From: Methylobacterium sp. AMS5
GTDB taxonomy: Bacteria; Pseudomonadota; Alphaproteobacteria; Rhizobiales; Beijerinckiaceae
Length of the DNA stretch: 64,000 bases
Direction of reading: 5' to 3'
NCBI RefSeq assembly: GCF_001542815.1
Contig: NZ_CP006992.1
Span: 4,283,501 to 4,347,500 of the forward strand
Shown here one piece after another: positions 55,431 through 64,000 of this stretch; position 1 is the stretch's first letter; the number at the start of each line of letters is the position of its first letter. The notes below the pieces were generated by a model. The model had not been told where the DNA came from. It worked only from the letters and a program-made list of their open reading frames with translations, and ran no database searches. The position numbers and the translations under genes were made by a program.

Positions 55431-55821
55431 CTCTACGCCAACACAGGCATGCCGCTCTCGAGCGCGGTACGCGAACCGGAGTCACCTGACGCATTCCGTA
55501 GCGTCCGGCCCCGCGACTCCAACGAGCCGGCCCCTCCCCCGTTCCGTGCGGCGAAGCACGGAGCGCCCTGCGGACCTGTCATCGTGCGGGAGTCTGTCAT
55601 TACGCTTCTATCAACCATGTCGGCTCTATACGCAGCCCAGGATTCCGACTCTGCGCGGGGGGCCGCAAGGGACGTGACGGGGCCTGAGGGCCGCAGGTCC
55701 GTCATGTTTTCTGCGGAGTCGGTGTCAAAGATGCGCGAGTGTCCGGACGCCCGGCTCCGCGCGGCGTCCCAGATCCATGCAACCCCGCCCGACGGGCGAG
55801 GGCTCCAGGGAGTTTTACGCG
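55431..55821. other. Divergent intergenic region LOV-HK / ampG-like (391 nt)
   Basis: No believable ORF; the frames here show poor codon structure. It includes a small hairpin CCGTGC-GGCGAA-GCACGG (about 55543-55560) and a less GC-rich stretch (55590-55660) that probably holds the promoter for the permease. Confidence 0.5.
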
Positions 55822-57270
55822 ATGGCAGATGCGGCGAACTCCAAGACGCGTCCCGAGGATACGCCCGCGAAAGCGCAGCCGCGCAAGCTGCGCCTGCGCG
55901 ACATCACCGAGGACAAGCGCGTCGCGCAGATGCTGGCGCTCGGCTTCTCCTCCGGCCTGCCGCTGCTGCTCGTGCTCGGCACCTTCACCCTGCGGCTCGC
56001 CGATTCCGGCATCGACATCAAGACGATCGGCCTGTTCAGCTACGTCGCGCTGCCCTACTCGCTGAAGTTTCTCTGGGCGCCCTCGATCGACCGGGTTGAC
56101 GTGCCGTTCCTGGCCCGGCGCCTCGGCCGCAAGCGCGCCTGGATGATCGTGACGCAGATCGCCACCGCCCTTGCGCTCGTCCTGATGGCCTTCGCCGACC
56201 CGAAGGACCATCTCGCGCTCATCGGCCTCGGCGCCTTCCTCGTCGCCTTCTGCGCCGCCACCCAGGATGTGGTGATCGACGGCTGGCGTATCGAGGCGGC
56301 GGGCACCGACCTGCAGGGCATCATGGCCGCCACCTCGAACCTCGGCTACCGGTTCGGGCTGATCCTGGCGGGGGCCGGCGCGCTCTACGTCGCGGCCTAT
56401 GGCGGCTGGACGCTCGCCTATCTCTGCATGGCCGCGCTGATGGGCGTCGGCCTGATCGCGGCGCTCCTCGCCACGCCCTATGACCGGCCGCGCGAGGCGG
56501 CGACGGGCAAGCGCGACCTGCCCGCCGCCGTGCGCCGCGCCGTGCTGGAGCCGTTGACGGAACTCCACGCCCGGATGGGCAACGCCCTGTTCGCGGTGCT
56601 GGCGCTGGTCGCGCTCTACCGGATGCCGGACTTCGTCTCCGGGGTGATGGCCAACCCGCTCTACATCACGCTCGGCTACGGCAAGGCGGAGATCGCCACC
56701 ATCGTCAAGCTGTTCGGCATCTGGGTCGGGATCGCCGGGGGCTTTGCGGGCGGCTGGTCGATCGCCCGGCTCGGCATGTTCCCGACCCTGGTGATCGGCG
56801 CCTTCATCGCCGCCGCCTCGCACCTGTCGCTGGCGTGGCTGGCCCTCGGCGATCCGGAGCAATGGCGCCTCGCCATCGCGGTCTCGATCGAGAGCCTGTG
56901 CGGTTCCTTCGCCGGCATCGCGCTCATCGCCTACATGTCGAGCCTGACCACGCCGGGCTTTGCCGCCACGCAATACGCCCTGTTCTCCTCGCTCTACGCC
57001 CTGCCGGGCAAGCTGGTCGCCGGCACCTCCGGCTTCGTGGTGGCGGCCTACGGCTTCCCGACCTTCTTCGCCATGACCGCGGCGGTCGGCATCCCCGTCG
57101 TCGCCCTCTGCTTTGCCGTCGGCCGTATCCCGCAGCGCACGGCGCCCGCGGAAAGCCCGGCCGAGGCCGTACCCGAAGCGGTGCCGGGGAACCCAACCGC
57201 CCCCGTCGGTCTTGCTTCAGCCGAAGCGGGCCCCGAGATCCCGCCCAAAGTCGCGAGGGCGCAGACGTGA
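55822..57270 (+). CDS. AmpG-like muropeptide permease (MFS)
   Basis: 482 aa, about 12 transmembrane helices. The opening MLALGFSSGLPLLLVLGTFTLRL and the loop FSYVALPYSLKFLWAPSIDR are signature AmpG motifs, with CAATQDVVIDGWRIE further on. AmpG imports GlcNAc-anhydroMurNAc-peptides for wall recycling and affects beta-lactamase induction. The start is an ATG at 55822 (MADAANSK) because AGGGAG stands 9 nt upstream; the upstream ATG at 55777 is less likely. Its stop overlaps the next start. Confidence 0.9.
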   Translation: MADAANSKTRPEDTPAKAQPRKLRLRDITEDKRVAQMLALGFSSGLPLLLVLGTFTLRLADSGIDIKTIGLFSYVALPYSLKFLWAPSIDRVDVPFLARRLGRKRAWMIVTQIATALALVLMAFADPKDHLALIGLGAFLVAFCAATQDVVIDGWRIEAAGTDLQGIMAATSNLGYRFGLILAGAGALYVAAYGGWTLAYLCMAALMGVGLIAALLATPYDRPREAATGKRDLPAAVRRAVLEPLTELHARMGNALFAVLALVALYRMPDFVSGVMANPLYITLGYGKAEIATIVKLFGIWVGIAGGFAGGWSIARLGMFPTLVIGAFIAAASHLSLAWLALGDPEQWRLAIAVSIESLCGSFAGIALIAYMSSLTTPGFAATQYALFSSLYALPGKLVAGTSGFVVAAYGFPTFFAMTAAVGIPVVALCFAVGRIPQRTAPAESPAEAVPEAVPGNPTAPVGLASAEAGPEIPPKVARAQT

Positions 57271-58193
57271 ACGACCTTGCCGTTGCCGGAGAAACCCTCC
57301 CGGTCCCGATCGACCCGCCGGCCGGACGGCCCCTGTCGGAGGAGGACCGCGCCGTCCTGCGGCGCGCGGTGGCCGTGCTGGAGAAGCCGGGGCTGGCCTC
57401 CCGGCTCTCGGCCGCGGCCGGCGCGCCCCTCGACATGATTGGCCGCGCGCTGCCGGCGCCCATCACCGAGACGGTGGCCAGCGCCACGGAGGGCGCAATG
57501 CGCACGGCCCTGCGGGTCGCGCTCGCGACCCTGCCGGACAAGGCTGTGAAACCCGCCGGCACGGCGCTGGAGCGCATCGAAACCGAGGCCGGCGGGCGCC
57601 TGAGCCGCTTGCTCGGATCGAGCGACACCCGCCACAAGGCGCTCGCCGCGGTGACCGGTGCGGTCGGCGGCGTGCTCGGCCTCGCGACGCTGGCGGTCGA
57701 GCTGCCGGTCTCGACGACGCTCATGCTGCGCTCCATCGCCGAGATCGCCCGGGAGGAGGGCGAGGATCTGAGCGATCCCGAGAGCGCACTCGCCTGCGTG
57801 CAGGTCTTCGCCCTCGGCGGACGGGCCGGCGCCGAGACGACGGTGGCCGATAGCGGCTATTTCGCGGTGCGCGCGGCCCTGGCCAAGACCATGTCGGAAG
57901 CCGCCCGCTACGCCGCCCACCGCTCGCTGCTCGATGCCGGCGCGCCGCCGCTGGTGCGGCTCACCGCGCAGATCGCCGCCCGGTTCGGCCTCGTCGTCTC
58001 GCAGAAGGTCGCGGCCCAGGCCGTGCCGGTGATCGGGGCACTCGGCGGCGCTGCCGTCAACGCCGCCTTCATGGACCACTTCCAGTCCATGGCCCGCGCC
58101 CACTTCACCGTGCGCCGGCTGGAGCGTGCCTACGGCCGGAACGCCGTGCACGCGGCCTATCTCGAGGAGAAGGCGGCGCTCGGCCTCGGCTGA
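57267..58193 (+). CDS. EcsC family protein
   Basis: 308 aa from a GTG whose GTGA overlaps the AmpG-like stop by 4 nt. The EcsC domain has the family's hydrophobic stretches (ALAAVTGAVGGVLGLATLAVELPVST, then MLRSIAEIAREEGEDL) and VAAQAVPVIGALGGAAVNAAFMDHFQ near the end. Function of EcsC proteins is poorly defined; they are membrane-associated. Coupling to an AmpG-type permease is only contextual. Confidence 0.88.
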   Translation: MNDLAVAGETLPVPIDPPAGRPLSEEDRAVLRRAVAVLEKPGLASRLSAAAGAPLDMIGRALPAPITETVASATEGAMRTALRVALATLPDKAVKPAGTALERIETEAGGRLSRLLGSSDTRHKALAAVTGAVGGVLGLATLAVELPVSTTLMLRSIAEIAREEGEDLSDPESALACVQVFALGGRAGAETTVADSGYFAVRAALAKTMSEAARYAAHRSLLDAGAPPLVRLTAQIAARFGLVVSQKVAAQAVPVIGALGGAAVNAAFMDHFQSMARAHFTVRRLERAYGRNAVHAAYLEEKAALGLG

Positions 58194-58202
58194 GGCGGGC
58201 GC

Positions 58203-59387
58203 TCACGGCCAGACCTTGATCGCCACCGGCCGCCGCACGAGGTCGCGGTCGGAGGTGATGGCGCAGCCCTCAAGGCGAAGGGTCGCGAAGGTCAGGAGCG
58301 CGCCTTCGCCGACATCGTCGAAGTTGCGCCCCTTGGCCCCCGGATCGAGCAGCGACGGGTAGGCGATCAGCCGGCCCCCGGCCTTGCAGGGATCGTCGTA
58401 GAGCGTGGCCCCGGCGATCAGCAGACGCGGCACGTCCCAGGTCAGCAGGTCGCGCGACGTGCTCCAATAGAAGCCCGATTCCGGAAACGCGCCGCCCTTG
58501 GCCGCCATGAACACGGCGATCCAGGCGCCCGTGCCGCGGTGGCGCACCACCGCGCCGACGGGGGCGGGGAACGGCCCGACCGGCCGGCAGGTGTCGGCGA
58601 GTTTGACCGCCTTGCGGTAGGGGTCGGGAAAGGCGGCGGTGAAGCCGGTGCCGGTCCAGGCGCGCCAGCTCGCCGGATCGTCCGGCCGCTCGGTGCGGAA
58701 CAGGCAGACGCCCGCCGCCTGATCGCTGCCCGATCGGTCCCAGCCCGTGGTCGAGGCGAGGAAGTAGCGGAAGCGCCCCTCGCCGAAGATATTGGAGGGG
58801 TTGAAGAAGCCCCGGTGCCGGCCCTGGCCCTCCTCCTGCCGGAACGGCGCGCCCGCCACCACAACGGGCGGCGCCGCGCGGGAAAAGCTCCGACCGCCAT
58901 CGCGGGAGAAGGCCGCGGTGACCGTGTTGTACCAGCACTCCATGTAGACCTTGGAGCGGCAGCGGCCCTCATGCTCGTTGGCCTGATACTCGTGGTGGAG
59001 GAGGGCGGCGATGCGGGTCCCGTCCTCGGTCCAGGTGGCGGTGATCCACGAGCGGTCGTCGTAGAGCGCCGGGTCGGGCTTCTCGCCGGAATCGAGCACC
59101 ACGCGGCAATCGATCTTCAGGCTGTCGAGGTCGGGGCCGCGCAGGGCCCGGTTGCGGAAGTGCAGGCCGAAGACAGCGATCTGACCTGACGCGTCGCGGA
59201 AGGCGCGGGTGGGCGCATCGGGCACGTCGGCGCCGTCGCAGGCATCGCGGGTGGCGGAGAACAGCGTCCGCTCCGGCCCCGTCAGGGTCAGCGCCGAGAG
59301 CGGCGGTTCCGCGGCGGCGTGGGCCGGCGGCACGGAGCCGCAGGAGAGCGCGAGCGCTGCGACGAGGGGGCGAGTCAGTCTGGACAT
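58203..59387 (-). CDS. Secreted protein, probable beta-propeller (glycosidase/sialidase-like fold), unknown function
   Basis: 394 aa with a signal peptide (LVAALALSCGSVPPAHAA). The mature protein has repeated F-x-S-x-D-G/W-type blades (AAFSRDGGRSFSRAAPP, YWSTSRDLLTWDV), DDRSWITATWTEDG and FNPSNIFGEGRFRYFL, which I read as a five- or six-bladed propeller as in sialidases or arabinanases. Six or more cysteines suggest disulfides and export. No catalytic residues can be assigned. Start ATG at 59387. Confidence 0.65.
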   Translation of the reverse strand: MSRLTRPLVAALALSCGSVPPAHAAAEPPLSALTLTGPERTLFSATRDACDGADVPDAPTRAFRDASGQIAVFGLHFRNRALRGPDLDSLKIDCRVVLDSGEKPDPALYDDRSWITATWTEDGTRIAALLHHEYQANEHEGRCRSKVYMECWYNTVTAAFSRDGGRSFSRAAPPVVVAGAPFRQEEGQGRHRGFFNPSNIFGEGRFRYFLASTTGWDRSGSDQAAGVCLFRTERPDDPASWRAWTGTGFTAAFPDPYRKAVKLADTCRPVGPFPAPVGAVVRHRGTGAWIAVFMAAKGGAFPESGFYWSTSRDLLTWDVPRLLIAGATLYDDPCKAGGRLIAYPSLLDPGAKGRNFDDVGEGALLTFATLRLEGCAITSDRDLVRRPVAIKVWP

Positions 59388-59467
59388 CGCCAAAGGATTG
59401 CGTTTTGAACCGTTACAGGGAGCTTGTCCGCATCCGCCGGAGCGAGCGCCGTCCACAGGCATGCCCC

Positions 59468-60073
59468 ATGCTGGTTATGATCCTCGGCCTCGTGCTGTTT
59501 CTCGGCACGCACGCCTTCTCCATGGCCCGGGCCAAACGCGCGGAGGTGATCGGGCGAGTGGGCGAGGGCCGGTTCAAGCTCGGTTACACCCTGCTCTCGG
59601 TGCTCGGCCTGATCCTGACCGTCTACGGCTACGGCCTCTACCGGCAGGAGGGCATGATCCCGGTCTGGTCGCCGCCGCTCTGGACCCGGCATCTCGCGGT
59701 GCTGTTGACGCTGTTCGCCTTCATCAGCCTCGCGGCGACCTACCTGCCCGGCCATCTCCGCGCCCGGCTCAAGCACCCGATGCTGCTGTCCGTGAAGATC
59801 TGGGCGACCGCCCACCTCTTGGCCAACGGCGATCTCGGCTCGATCCTGCTGTTCGGCTCCTTCCTCGCCTGGGCGGTCGCCGCCCGCATCAGCGCCAAGC
59901 GCCGCGCGCTGACGGCGGGGCAGGTGGCGCAGCAGCATGGCGGGCAGGCCGCGCCGGCCGGCTGGCGCAACGACGCCATCGCCGTGGTCGTCGGGGTCAT
60001 CGCGTGGTTCGTGTTCGGCAAGTACCTGCACCCGCTGCTCATCGGCGTCGCCGCCTGGCCGGGACAGGCCTGA
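59468..60073 (+). CDS. NnrU family integral membrane protein
   Basis: 201 aa with about five or six helices. It starts MLVMILGLVLFLGTHAFSM, with the FKLGYTLLSVLGLILTVYGYG and HPMLLSVKIWATAHLLANGD blocks diagnostic of NnrU/MAPEG-related proteins (first seen linked to nitrogen oxide metabolism). An in-frame upstream ATG at 59405 would add basic residues without conserved features. No denitrification genes are nearby; role unclear. Confidence 0.88.
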   Translation: MLVMILGLVLFLGTHAFSMARAKRAEVIGRVGEGRFKLGYTLLSVLGLILTVYGYGLYRQEGMIPVWSPPLWTRHLAVLLTLFAFISLAATYLPGHLRARLKHPMLLSVKIWATAHLLANGDLGSILLFGSFLAWAVAARISAKRRALTAGQVAQQHGGQAAPAGWRNDAIAVVVGVIAWFVFGKYLHPLLIGVAAWPGQA

Positions 60074-60352
60074 CAGGGCGATCGCTCGAAGCGATCACCC
60101 TGGTTTGACTCCGGCCTCAAGCGCCGGCGGTCGCCTCCGCGACCTCAGGCTGTCGCTCCGCTCGATGCTTTCCGAGGCTAAAGCCCGCTCCGCGCAGCGC
60201 TCTTCGCGCCGCGAAGCCGCTCAAGCGGCTTCGAGCGATGGCCCTGACAGACTTGAGCCCCCTATTCGCCAAAGCGGGGGCGCTGTGCTAGGCGCCCTCG
60301 ATACGACGACGAGCGAGGCGAGCGCGCTCCGCGAGGAGCGCCCGGATTTGTC
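60074..60352. other. Intergenic region with nested inverted repeats (279 nt)
   Basis: GC-rich, no gene seen. It contains short inverted repeats built on GAAGCCGCT-CAAGCGGCTTC (60217-60237) and GATCGCTCGAAGCGATC (60079-60097), plausible terminator or processing signals ahead of the YfgM-like gene. Confidence 0.45.
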
Positions 60353-61063
60353 ATGGCCGAGAACAACGAGTTCATCCGCGAGGTCGACGAGGATTACCGC
60401 CGCGACCAGATCGCCAACATCTGGAAGCGCTACAATGCGCTGATCATCACCCTGGCGGTCCTCCTCGTGGCCGGCGTCGGCGGCTACAATTACTGGCGCC
60501 ATGCCGAGCGCACCCGCGCCGAGGCGGCCTCCGAGCGTTTCGACAAGGCCAACCGCCTCGCCAAGGACGGCAAGGCGGAGGAGGCTGACCGCGACTTCGC
60601 CGCGATCCAAGCCGACGGGCCGGGGGGCTACGCCCTGCTCGCCCGCTTCCGCCTCGCCGCCGAGGCGGCCAAGCGCGATGCGACCGCCGGAGCGGACGCC
60701 TACGACAAGCTCGCCGCCGACACCGGCATCGGCGATGCCCTGCGCGACCTCGCCCGCCTGCGCGCGGCGCTGCTGCGCCTCGACGGCACCGATCCGAATG
60801 CGGCGCTGACCGGCCTCCAGGGGCTTGCCGCCCCGACCAACGCCTTCCGCCACACCGCCCGCGAGATGCTCGGCCTGACGGCGCTCAAGCGCGGCGACAT
60901 CGAGGGCGCCGGCCGCTGGTTCGATCAGATCAGCGCCGACGGCGAGACGCCCCAGAGCCTGCGTCAGCGGGTCGAGATCTACCAAGCGCTTGTGGCCGGT
61001 GGCGCCGTCACCGTGACGGAAGCCAAGCCCGAGAACGCCGCCCCGCCGCCGATCACCCGCTGA
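60353..61063 (+). CDS. YfgM-like membrane-anchored TPR protein
   Basis: 236 aa. A cytoplasmic N-terminus ([27 protein letters not shown]) leads into one transmembrane helix ([20 protein letters not shown]) and then TPR-like helices ([35 protein letters not shown]). This layout matches the YfgM/TPR_21 family; its position just before der is conserved in alphaproteobacteria and E. coli (yfgM-bamB-der). Likely a periplasmic chaperone adaptor. bamB is absent between it and der here. Confidence 0.85.
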   Translation: MAENNEFIREVDEDYRRDQIANIWKRYNALIITLAVLLVAGVGGYNYWRHAERTRAEAASERFDKANRLAKDGKAEEADRDFAAIQADGPGGYALLARFRLAAEAAKRDATAGADAYDKLAADTGIGDALRDLARLRAALLRLDGTDPNAALTGLQGLAAPTNAFRHTAREMLGLTALKRGDIEGAGRWFDQISADGETPQSLRQRVEIYQALVAGGAVTVTEAKPENAAPPPITR

Positions 61064-61148
61064 CGGCGCGGCCGGAACCGCCTATCTTCGTAACGATGAT
61101 GCGCGTCGGGCCCTCTCGCCCGCGCGCCTGACGAGACTGTTGTTTCCC

Positions 61149-62489
61149 ATGGATCTGCCGACCGTCGCGATCGTCGGACGCCCGAATGTCGGCAAGTCGA
61201 CCCTGTTCAACCGGCTGGTCGGGCGCAAGCTCGCCCTGGTGGATGACCGCCCCGGCGTGACCCGCGACCGCCGCGAGGGCGAGGGCTTCATCGGCGACGT
61301 CGCCTTCCGCGTCATCGACACCGCGGGCCTCGAAGAGGCGGACGCCGACTCGCTGCTCGGCCGCATGCGCGCCCAGACCGAGGCCGCCATTCTCGAAGCC
61401 GACGCGGTGCTGTTCGTCATCGACGCCCGCGCCGGCGTCCTGCCGTCCGACCGGCCCTTCGCCGAACTGGTGCGCCGCGCCGGCTGCCCCGTCATCCTCA
61501 TCGCCAACAAGGCCGAGGGCGGCGCCGGCATGGCCGGGGCCTACGATGCGTTCTCGCTGGGGCTCGGCGATCCGATCCCGTTCTCCGCCGAGCACGGCGA
61601 GGGCCTGGGCTCGTTGCAGGATGCCCTGCGCGAGGTTCTGCCCGAACCCGACGAGGAGGACGAGGACGGGGAGGGCGGCAAGGGCCTGCGCGTCGCCATC
61701 GTCGGGCGGCCGAATGCCGGCAAGTCCACCCTGATCAACCGGATGATCGGCGAGGACCGCCTGCTGGTCGGCCCCGAGGCCGGCATCACCCGCGATTCGA
61801 TCTCCCTCGACTGGGAGTGGCGCGGGCGCCGGATCAAGCTGCACGACACCGCCGGCATGCGCCGCCGGGCGCGCATCGACGACAAGCTGGAGAAGCTCGC
61901 GGTCTCCGACGGCCTGCGCGCCGTGCGCTTCGCCGAGGTCGTGGTCGTGCTCCTCGATGCGACGATCCCGTTCGAGAAGCAGGATCTCACCATCGTCGAT
62001 CTCGTCGAGAGCGAGGGCCGCGCCCTGGTGATCGGCCTCAACAAGTGGGATCTCGTCGCCGACCAGCCGGGCCTGCTCAAGACCCTCCGGGAAGACTGCA
62101 CCCGCCTGTTGCCGCAGGTGCGCGGCGTCTCGGTGGTGCCGCTCTCGGGGCTTGCCGGCGACGGCATCGACAAGCTGATGCAGGCCGTGGTCGATGCCTC
62201 CGAGGTGTGGAGCCGGCGCGTCTCGACGGCGCGGATCAATGCGTGGCTCACCGACGCGACGCAGCGCAACCCGCCGCCCGCGGTCTCCGGCCGGCGCATC
62301 AAGATCCGCTACGCCACCCAGGTGAAGAGCCGCCCGCCGCACTTCGCCCTGTTCGGCAACCAGCTCGACGCCCTGCCGAAATCCTACACCCGCTACCTCG
62401 TCAACGGCCTGCGCGAAGCCTTCGACCTGCCCGGCGCGCCGATCCGGCTGTCCCTGCGCACGACGAAGAACCCGTTCGAGAAGGGCTGA
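61149..62489 (+). CDS. der: Ribosome biogenesis GTPase Der (EngA)
   Basis: 446 aa with two tandem GTPase domains, each with a P-loop (GRPNVGKS near residue 9; GRPNAGKS near residue 188) and DTAG box, plus NKAE and NKWD motifs for guanine specificity. It ends in a KH-like C-terminal domain ([27 protein letters not shown]). Start ATG at 61149 ([13 protein letters not shown]). Needed for 50S subunit assembly. Confidence 0.97.
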   Translation: MDLPTVAIVGRPNVGKSTLFNRLVGRKLALVDDRPGVTRDRREGEGFIGDVAFRVIDTAGLEEADADSLLGRMRAQTEAAILEADAVLFVIDARAGVLPSDRPFAELVRRAGCPVILIANKAEGGAGMAGAYDAFSLGLGDPIPFSAEHGEGLGSLQDALREVLPEPDEEDEDGEGGKGLRVAIVGRPNAGKSTLINRMIGEDRLLVGPEAGITRDSISLDWEWRGRRIKLHDTAGMRRRARIDDKLEKLAVSDGLRAVRFAEVVVVLLDATIPFEKQDLTIVDLVESEGRALVIGLNKWDLVADQPGLLKTLREDCTRLLPQVRGVSVVPLSGLAGDGIDKLMQAVVDASEVWSRRVSTARINAWLTDATQRNPPPAVSGRRIKIRYATQVKSRPPHFALFGNQLDALPKSYTRYLVNGLREAFDLPGAPIRLSLRTTKNPFEKG

Positions 62490-62644
62490 TCCGGCCGGCA
62501 AATCTGGAGAAGCGCGGTTCCCGGGAAAGGACCTTCCCCCGCAGGGGAGCGACGGAGAGTTTGGGCCTCGGCGCGCGTTGAACTTGGGAAGTCCGCTCCC
62601 TTGCTCGACCTGTCCAAGTCCTTAGCCTGTCGGCTCCTTCTCGC

Positions 62645-63562
62645 ATGGATCGTTTCCCGATGGCCGGATCGTCCTCCGCCGCCGCGCGGCCGGCAAAGCG
62701 CGTCGAGCCGCGCACGCTCGCCCTGGTCGGGCTCGCGGGCCTCCTTGTGGTCGCCGCCGCAGCCCTGTTCGCGACGCTCGCCGATGCCGGCACCGTCCAG
62801 GCGGTCCGCGACGGGCTGACGAGCCGCGGTTTCTGGACCGCGGCGGCGGTCGGGCTCGCGGCGCAGACCGTCGATGGCGCGCTCGGCATGGCCTACGGCA
62901 TCACCTCGACGACCTTCCTGCTCTCCACCGGGGTGCCGCCGGCGGCGGCCTCGGCCTCCGTGCACGTCGCCGAGATCTTCACCACCGCCTTCTCCGGCGT
63001 CTCGCACTGGCGGCTCGGCAATGTGGACGGGCCGCTGTTCCGGCGCCTGCTGATCCCCGGCGTGATCGGCGCGGTGGCAGGCGGCTATCTCCTCACCTCG
63101 GTCGATGGCGAGGCGATCAAGCCGTTCGTCTCGGTCTACCTGCTCCTGATGGGGCTCTACGTCCTGTCGAGGGCGTTCCGGGCCGTGAAGGTCAGCCACG
63201 AGCCGCCGCGTGCCGTGGTGCCGCTGGCGCTCGGCGGCGGCTTCGTCGATGCGATCGGCGGCGGCGGATGGGGACCGGTGGTGACGACATCGCTGGTCGG
63301 CCGCGGGCAGGATCCGCGCACCTCGATCGGCTCGGTCAACGCAGCGGAGTTCTTCGTCGCGGTGGCGAGTGGGTTGTCCTTCACCCTGCTCGGCGGGCTG
63401 ACCCACTGGACCACCATCGCCGGCCTCGTCCTCGGCGGGCTGTTCGCAGCACCCATCGCCGCCCTGCTGGTGCGGGTGATCCCGGCGCGGGGGCTGATGG
63501 TCGTGGTGGGGCTCCTGATCACGGGTCTCAGTCTCGTGAGCCTCGCGGGTCTGTTCGGTTAA
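62645..63562 (+). CDS. TauE/SafE (sulfite exporter) family permease
   Basis: 305 aa with about eight hydrophobic helices. The repeated family motif is seen as QTVDGALGMAYGITSTTFLL and GGFVDAIGGGGWGPVVTTSLV. N-terminal 24 residues are a polar basic tail ahead of the first helix. Members export sulfite or organosulfur/sulfonate anions; substrate unknown. ATG at 62645 used; MAGSSSAAARP (62660) is an alternative. Confidence 0.9.
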   Translation: MDRFPMAGSSSAAARPAKRVEPRTLALVGLAGLLVVAAAALFATLADAGTVQAVRDGLTSRGFWTAAAVGLAAQTVDGALGMAYGITSTTFLLSTGVPPAAASASVHVAEIFTTAFSGVSHWRLGNVDGPLFRRLLIPGVIGAVAGGYLLTSVDGEAIKPFVSVYLLLMGLYVLSRAFRAVKVSHEPPRAVVPLALGGGFVDAIGGGGWGPVVTTSLVGRGQDPRTSIGSVNAAEFFVAVASGLSFTLLGGLTHWTTIAGLVLGGLFAAPIAALLVRVIPARGLMVVVGLLITGLSLVSLAGLFG

Positions 63563-63568
63563 CGTCCC

Positions 63569-64000
63569 TCACCCCGCCCGCGTGGTCTCGGCGAGCCAGT
63601 CCACCACCGCGTCGAGGGCTTGGCGGTTGCTGGTGTCGCCGCCGCGGGTGCCCTCGAACGCGGCGATCTGCCGGTCGGCACTGGTGCCTTCGCGCAGGAT
63701 GCGGCGGGCGTCGGCCACCTCTTCGGTGCAGCCCAGGGCCTCGGCATCCTCCGCGATCAGCGAGAGCAGCGTGTCGAGGGCGGCGTCGAAGGGGAAGGCC
63801 TGCTCGGATGCCTCGTCGATCAGCTCGGCCTCGACCCCGCTGCGCTGGGCCCGCCACAGGTTCTCCGCCGCGATCGCCCGCGAGACGCCGGTGAGCCCGG
63901 CATTGATGTCGGGCCGGCGCTCCACCAGCCGCACGAGGCAGCGGAACAGGGCCGCCACCGCAATGGCGTCGGCGAGCCGGGTGCAGGAATCGGCGATGCG
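63569..64000 (-). CDS. YbdK-type carboxylate-amine ligase (glutamate-cysteine ligase family 2), partial C-terminus
   Basis: Only the last 143 codons are in the window; the frame is open to the right edge. Recognisable pieces are RIADSCTRLADAIAVAA, SRAIAAENLWRAQRSGVEAELIDEAS and ADRQIAAFEGTRGGDTSNRQALDAVVDWLA, which match YbdK/GCS2 family ends. These enzymes have weak gamma-glutamyl-cysteine ligase activity or unknown amine acceptors. Its stop is 6 nt from that of the convergent TauE gene. Confidence 0.85.
   Translation of the reverse strand, partial: RIADSCTRLADAIAVAALFRCLVRLVERRPDINAGLTGVSRAIAAENLWRAQRSGVEAELIDEASEQAFPFDAALDTLLSLIAEDAEALGCTEEVADARRILREGTSADRQIAAFEGTRGGDTSNRQALDAVVDWLAETTRAG

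Noticed and set aside
55433..55705. Open frame between the LOV kinase and the permease
   Set aside because: Codon third positions are not biased to G/C as in real genes here and no motif is visible; treated as intergenic.

Overview
The window is high-GC alphaproteobacterial DNA, most consistent with Methylobacterium/Methylorubrum (M. extorquens-like). The reasons are the sequence type of the housekeeping proteins (RpoB/RpoC, AspRS, PNPase, NusG), an HpnP-like hopanoid methylase, an IS630-type element, families of short palindromic repeats, and the alphaproteobacterial ftsK-lolA-xth neighbourhood. The species name is an inference; the class is secure.

Layout. 1-1.8 kb: divergent ybbA-type ABC ATPase (cut by the window edge) and tesA-type esterase, then thpR. 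1.85-4.6 kb: tRNA-Trp, secE, nusG, rplK, rplA and a strong terminator. 4.6-20.6 kb: a block of unrelated genes lying between rplA and rplJ. It holds a three-component P450 system (ferredoxin, reductase, P450), a glycosyltransferase/acyltransferase pair, aspS, bioB, a small secreted protein, a fumarylacetoacetase-family enzyme, a FadL-type porin, a broken EAL gene, hpnP and an OprO/OprP-type porin with a Pho-box-like site upstream. 20.9-31.1 kb: rplJ, rplL, rpoB and rpoC, with a long rplJ leader and a terminator after rpoC. 31.2-32.3 kb: a complete IS630-family element. 32.4-37.8 kb: an orphan polyamine-type binding protein with RidA, two small membrane proteins, a GST and a TonB-dependent receptor whose ribosome binding site can fold into a hairpin. 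38.1-40.9 kb: rpsO-pnp. 41-43.3 kb: a low-GC hypothetical gene, an amino-acid permease and a small ORF.

43.3-55.4 kb: ftsK-lolA-xth, with a GGDEF/EAL protein and a BLUF blue-light sensor inserted between lolA and xth. These are followed by nadE and a LOV-domain histidine kinase with a response regulator. 55.8-64 kb: ampG-like permease and EcsC-family protein, a secreted probable beta-propeller protein, NnrU, a YfgM-like TPR protein, der, a TauE/SafE permease, and the C-terminal part of a YbdK-type carboxylate-amine ligase cut by the right edge.

The points of most interest are these. (1) The normally contiguous rplKA-rplJL-rpoBC cluster is split by about 17 kb. (2) Two separate blue-light sensing modules (BLUF plus GGDEF/EAL, and LOV kinase plus receiver) lie within about 11 kb. 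(3) A self-contained class I P450 chain uses a ferredoxin with a C-x5-C motif. (4) A palindromic repeat family sits at a pseudogene junction and beside the IS element. (5) Two candidate cis-regulatory elements were found, a Pho box and an RBS-occluding hairpin. I found no CRISPR array, prophage, toxin-antitoxin pair or clear defence system.
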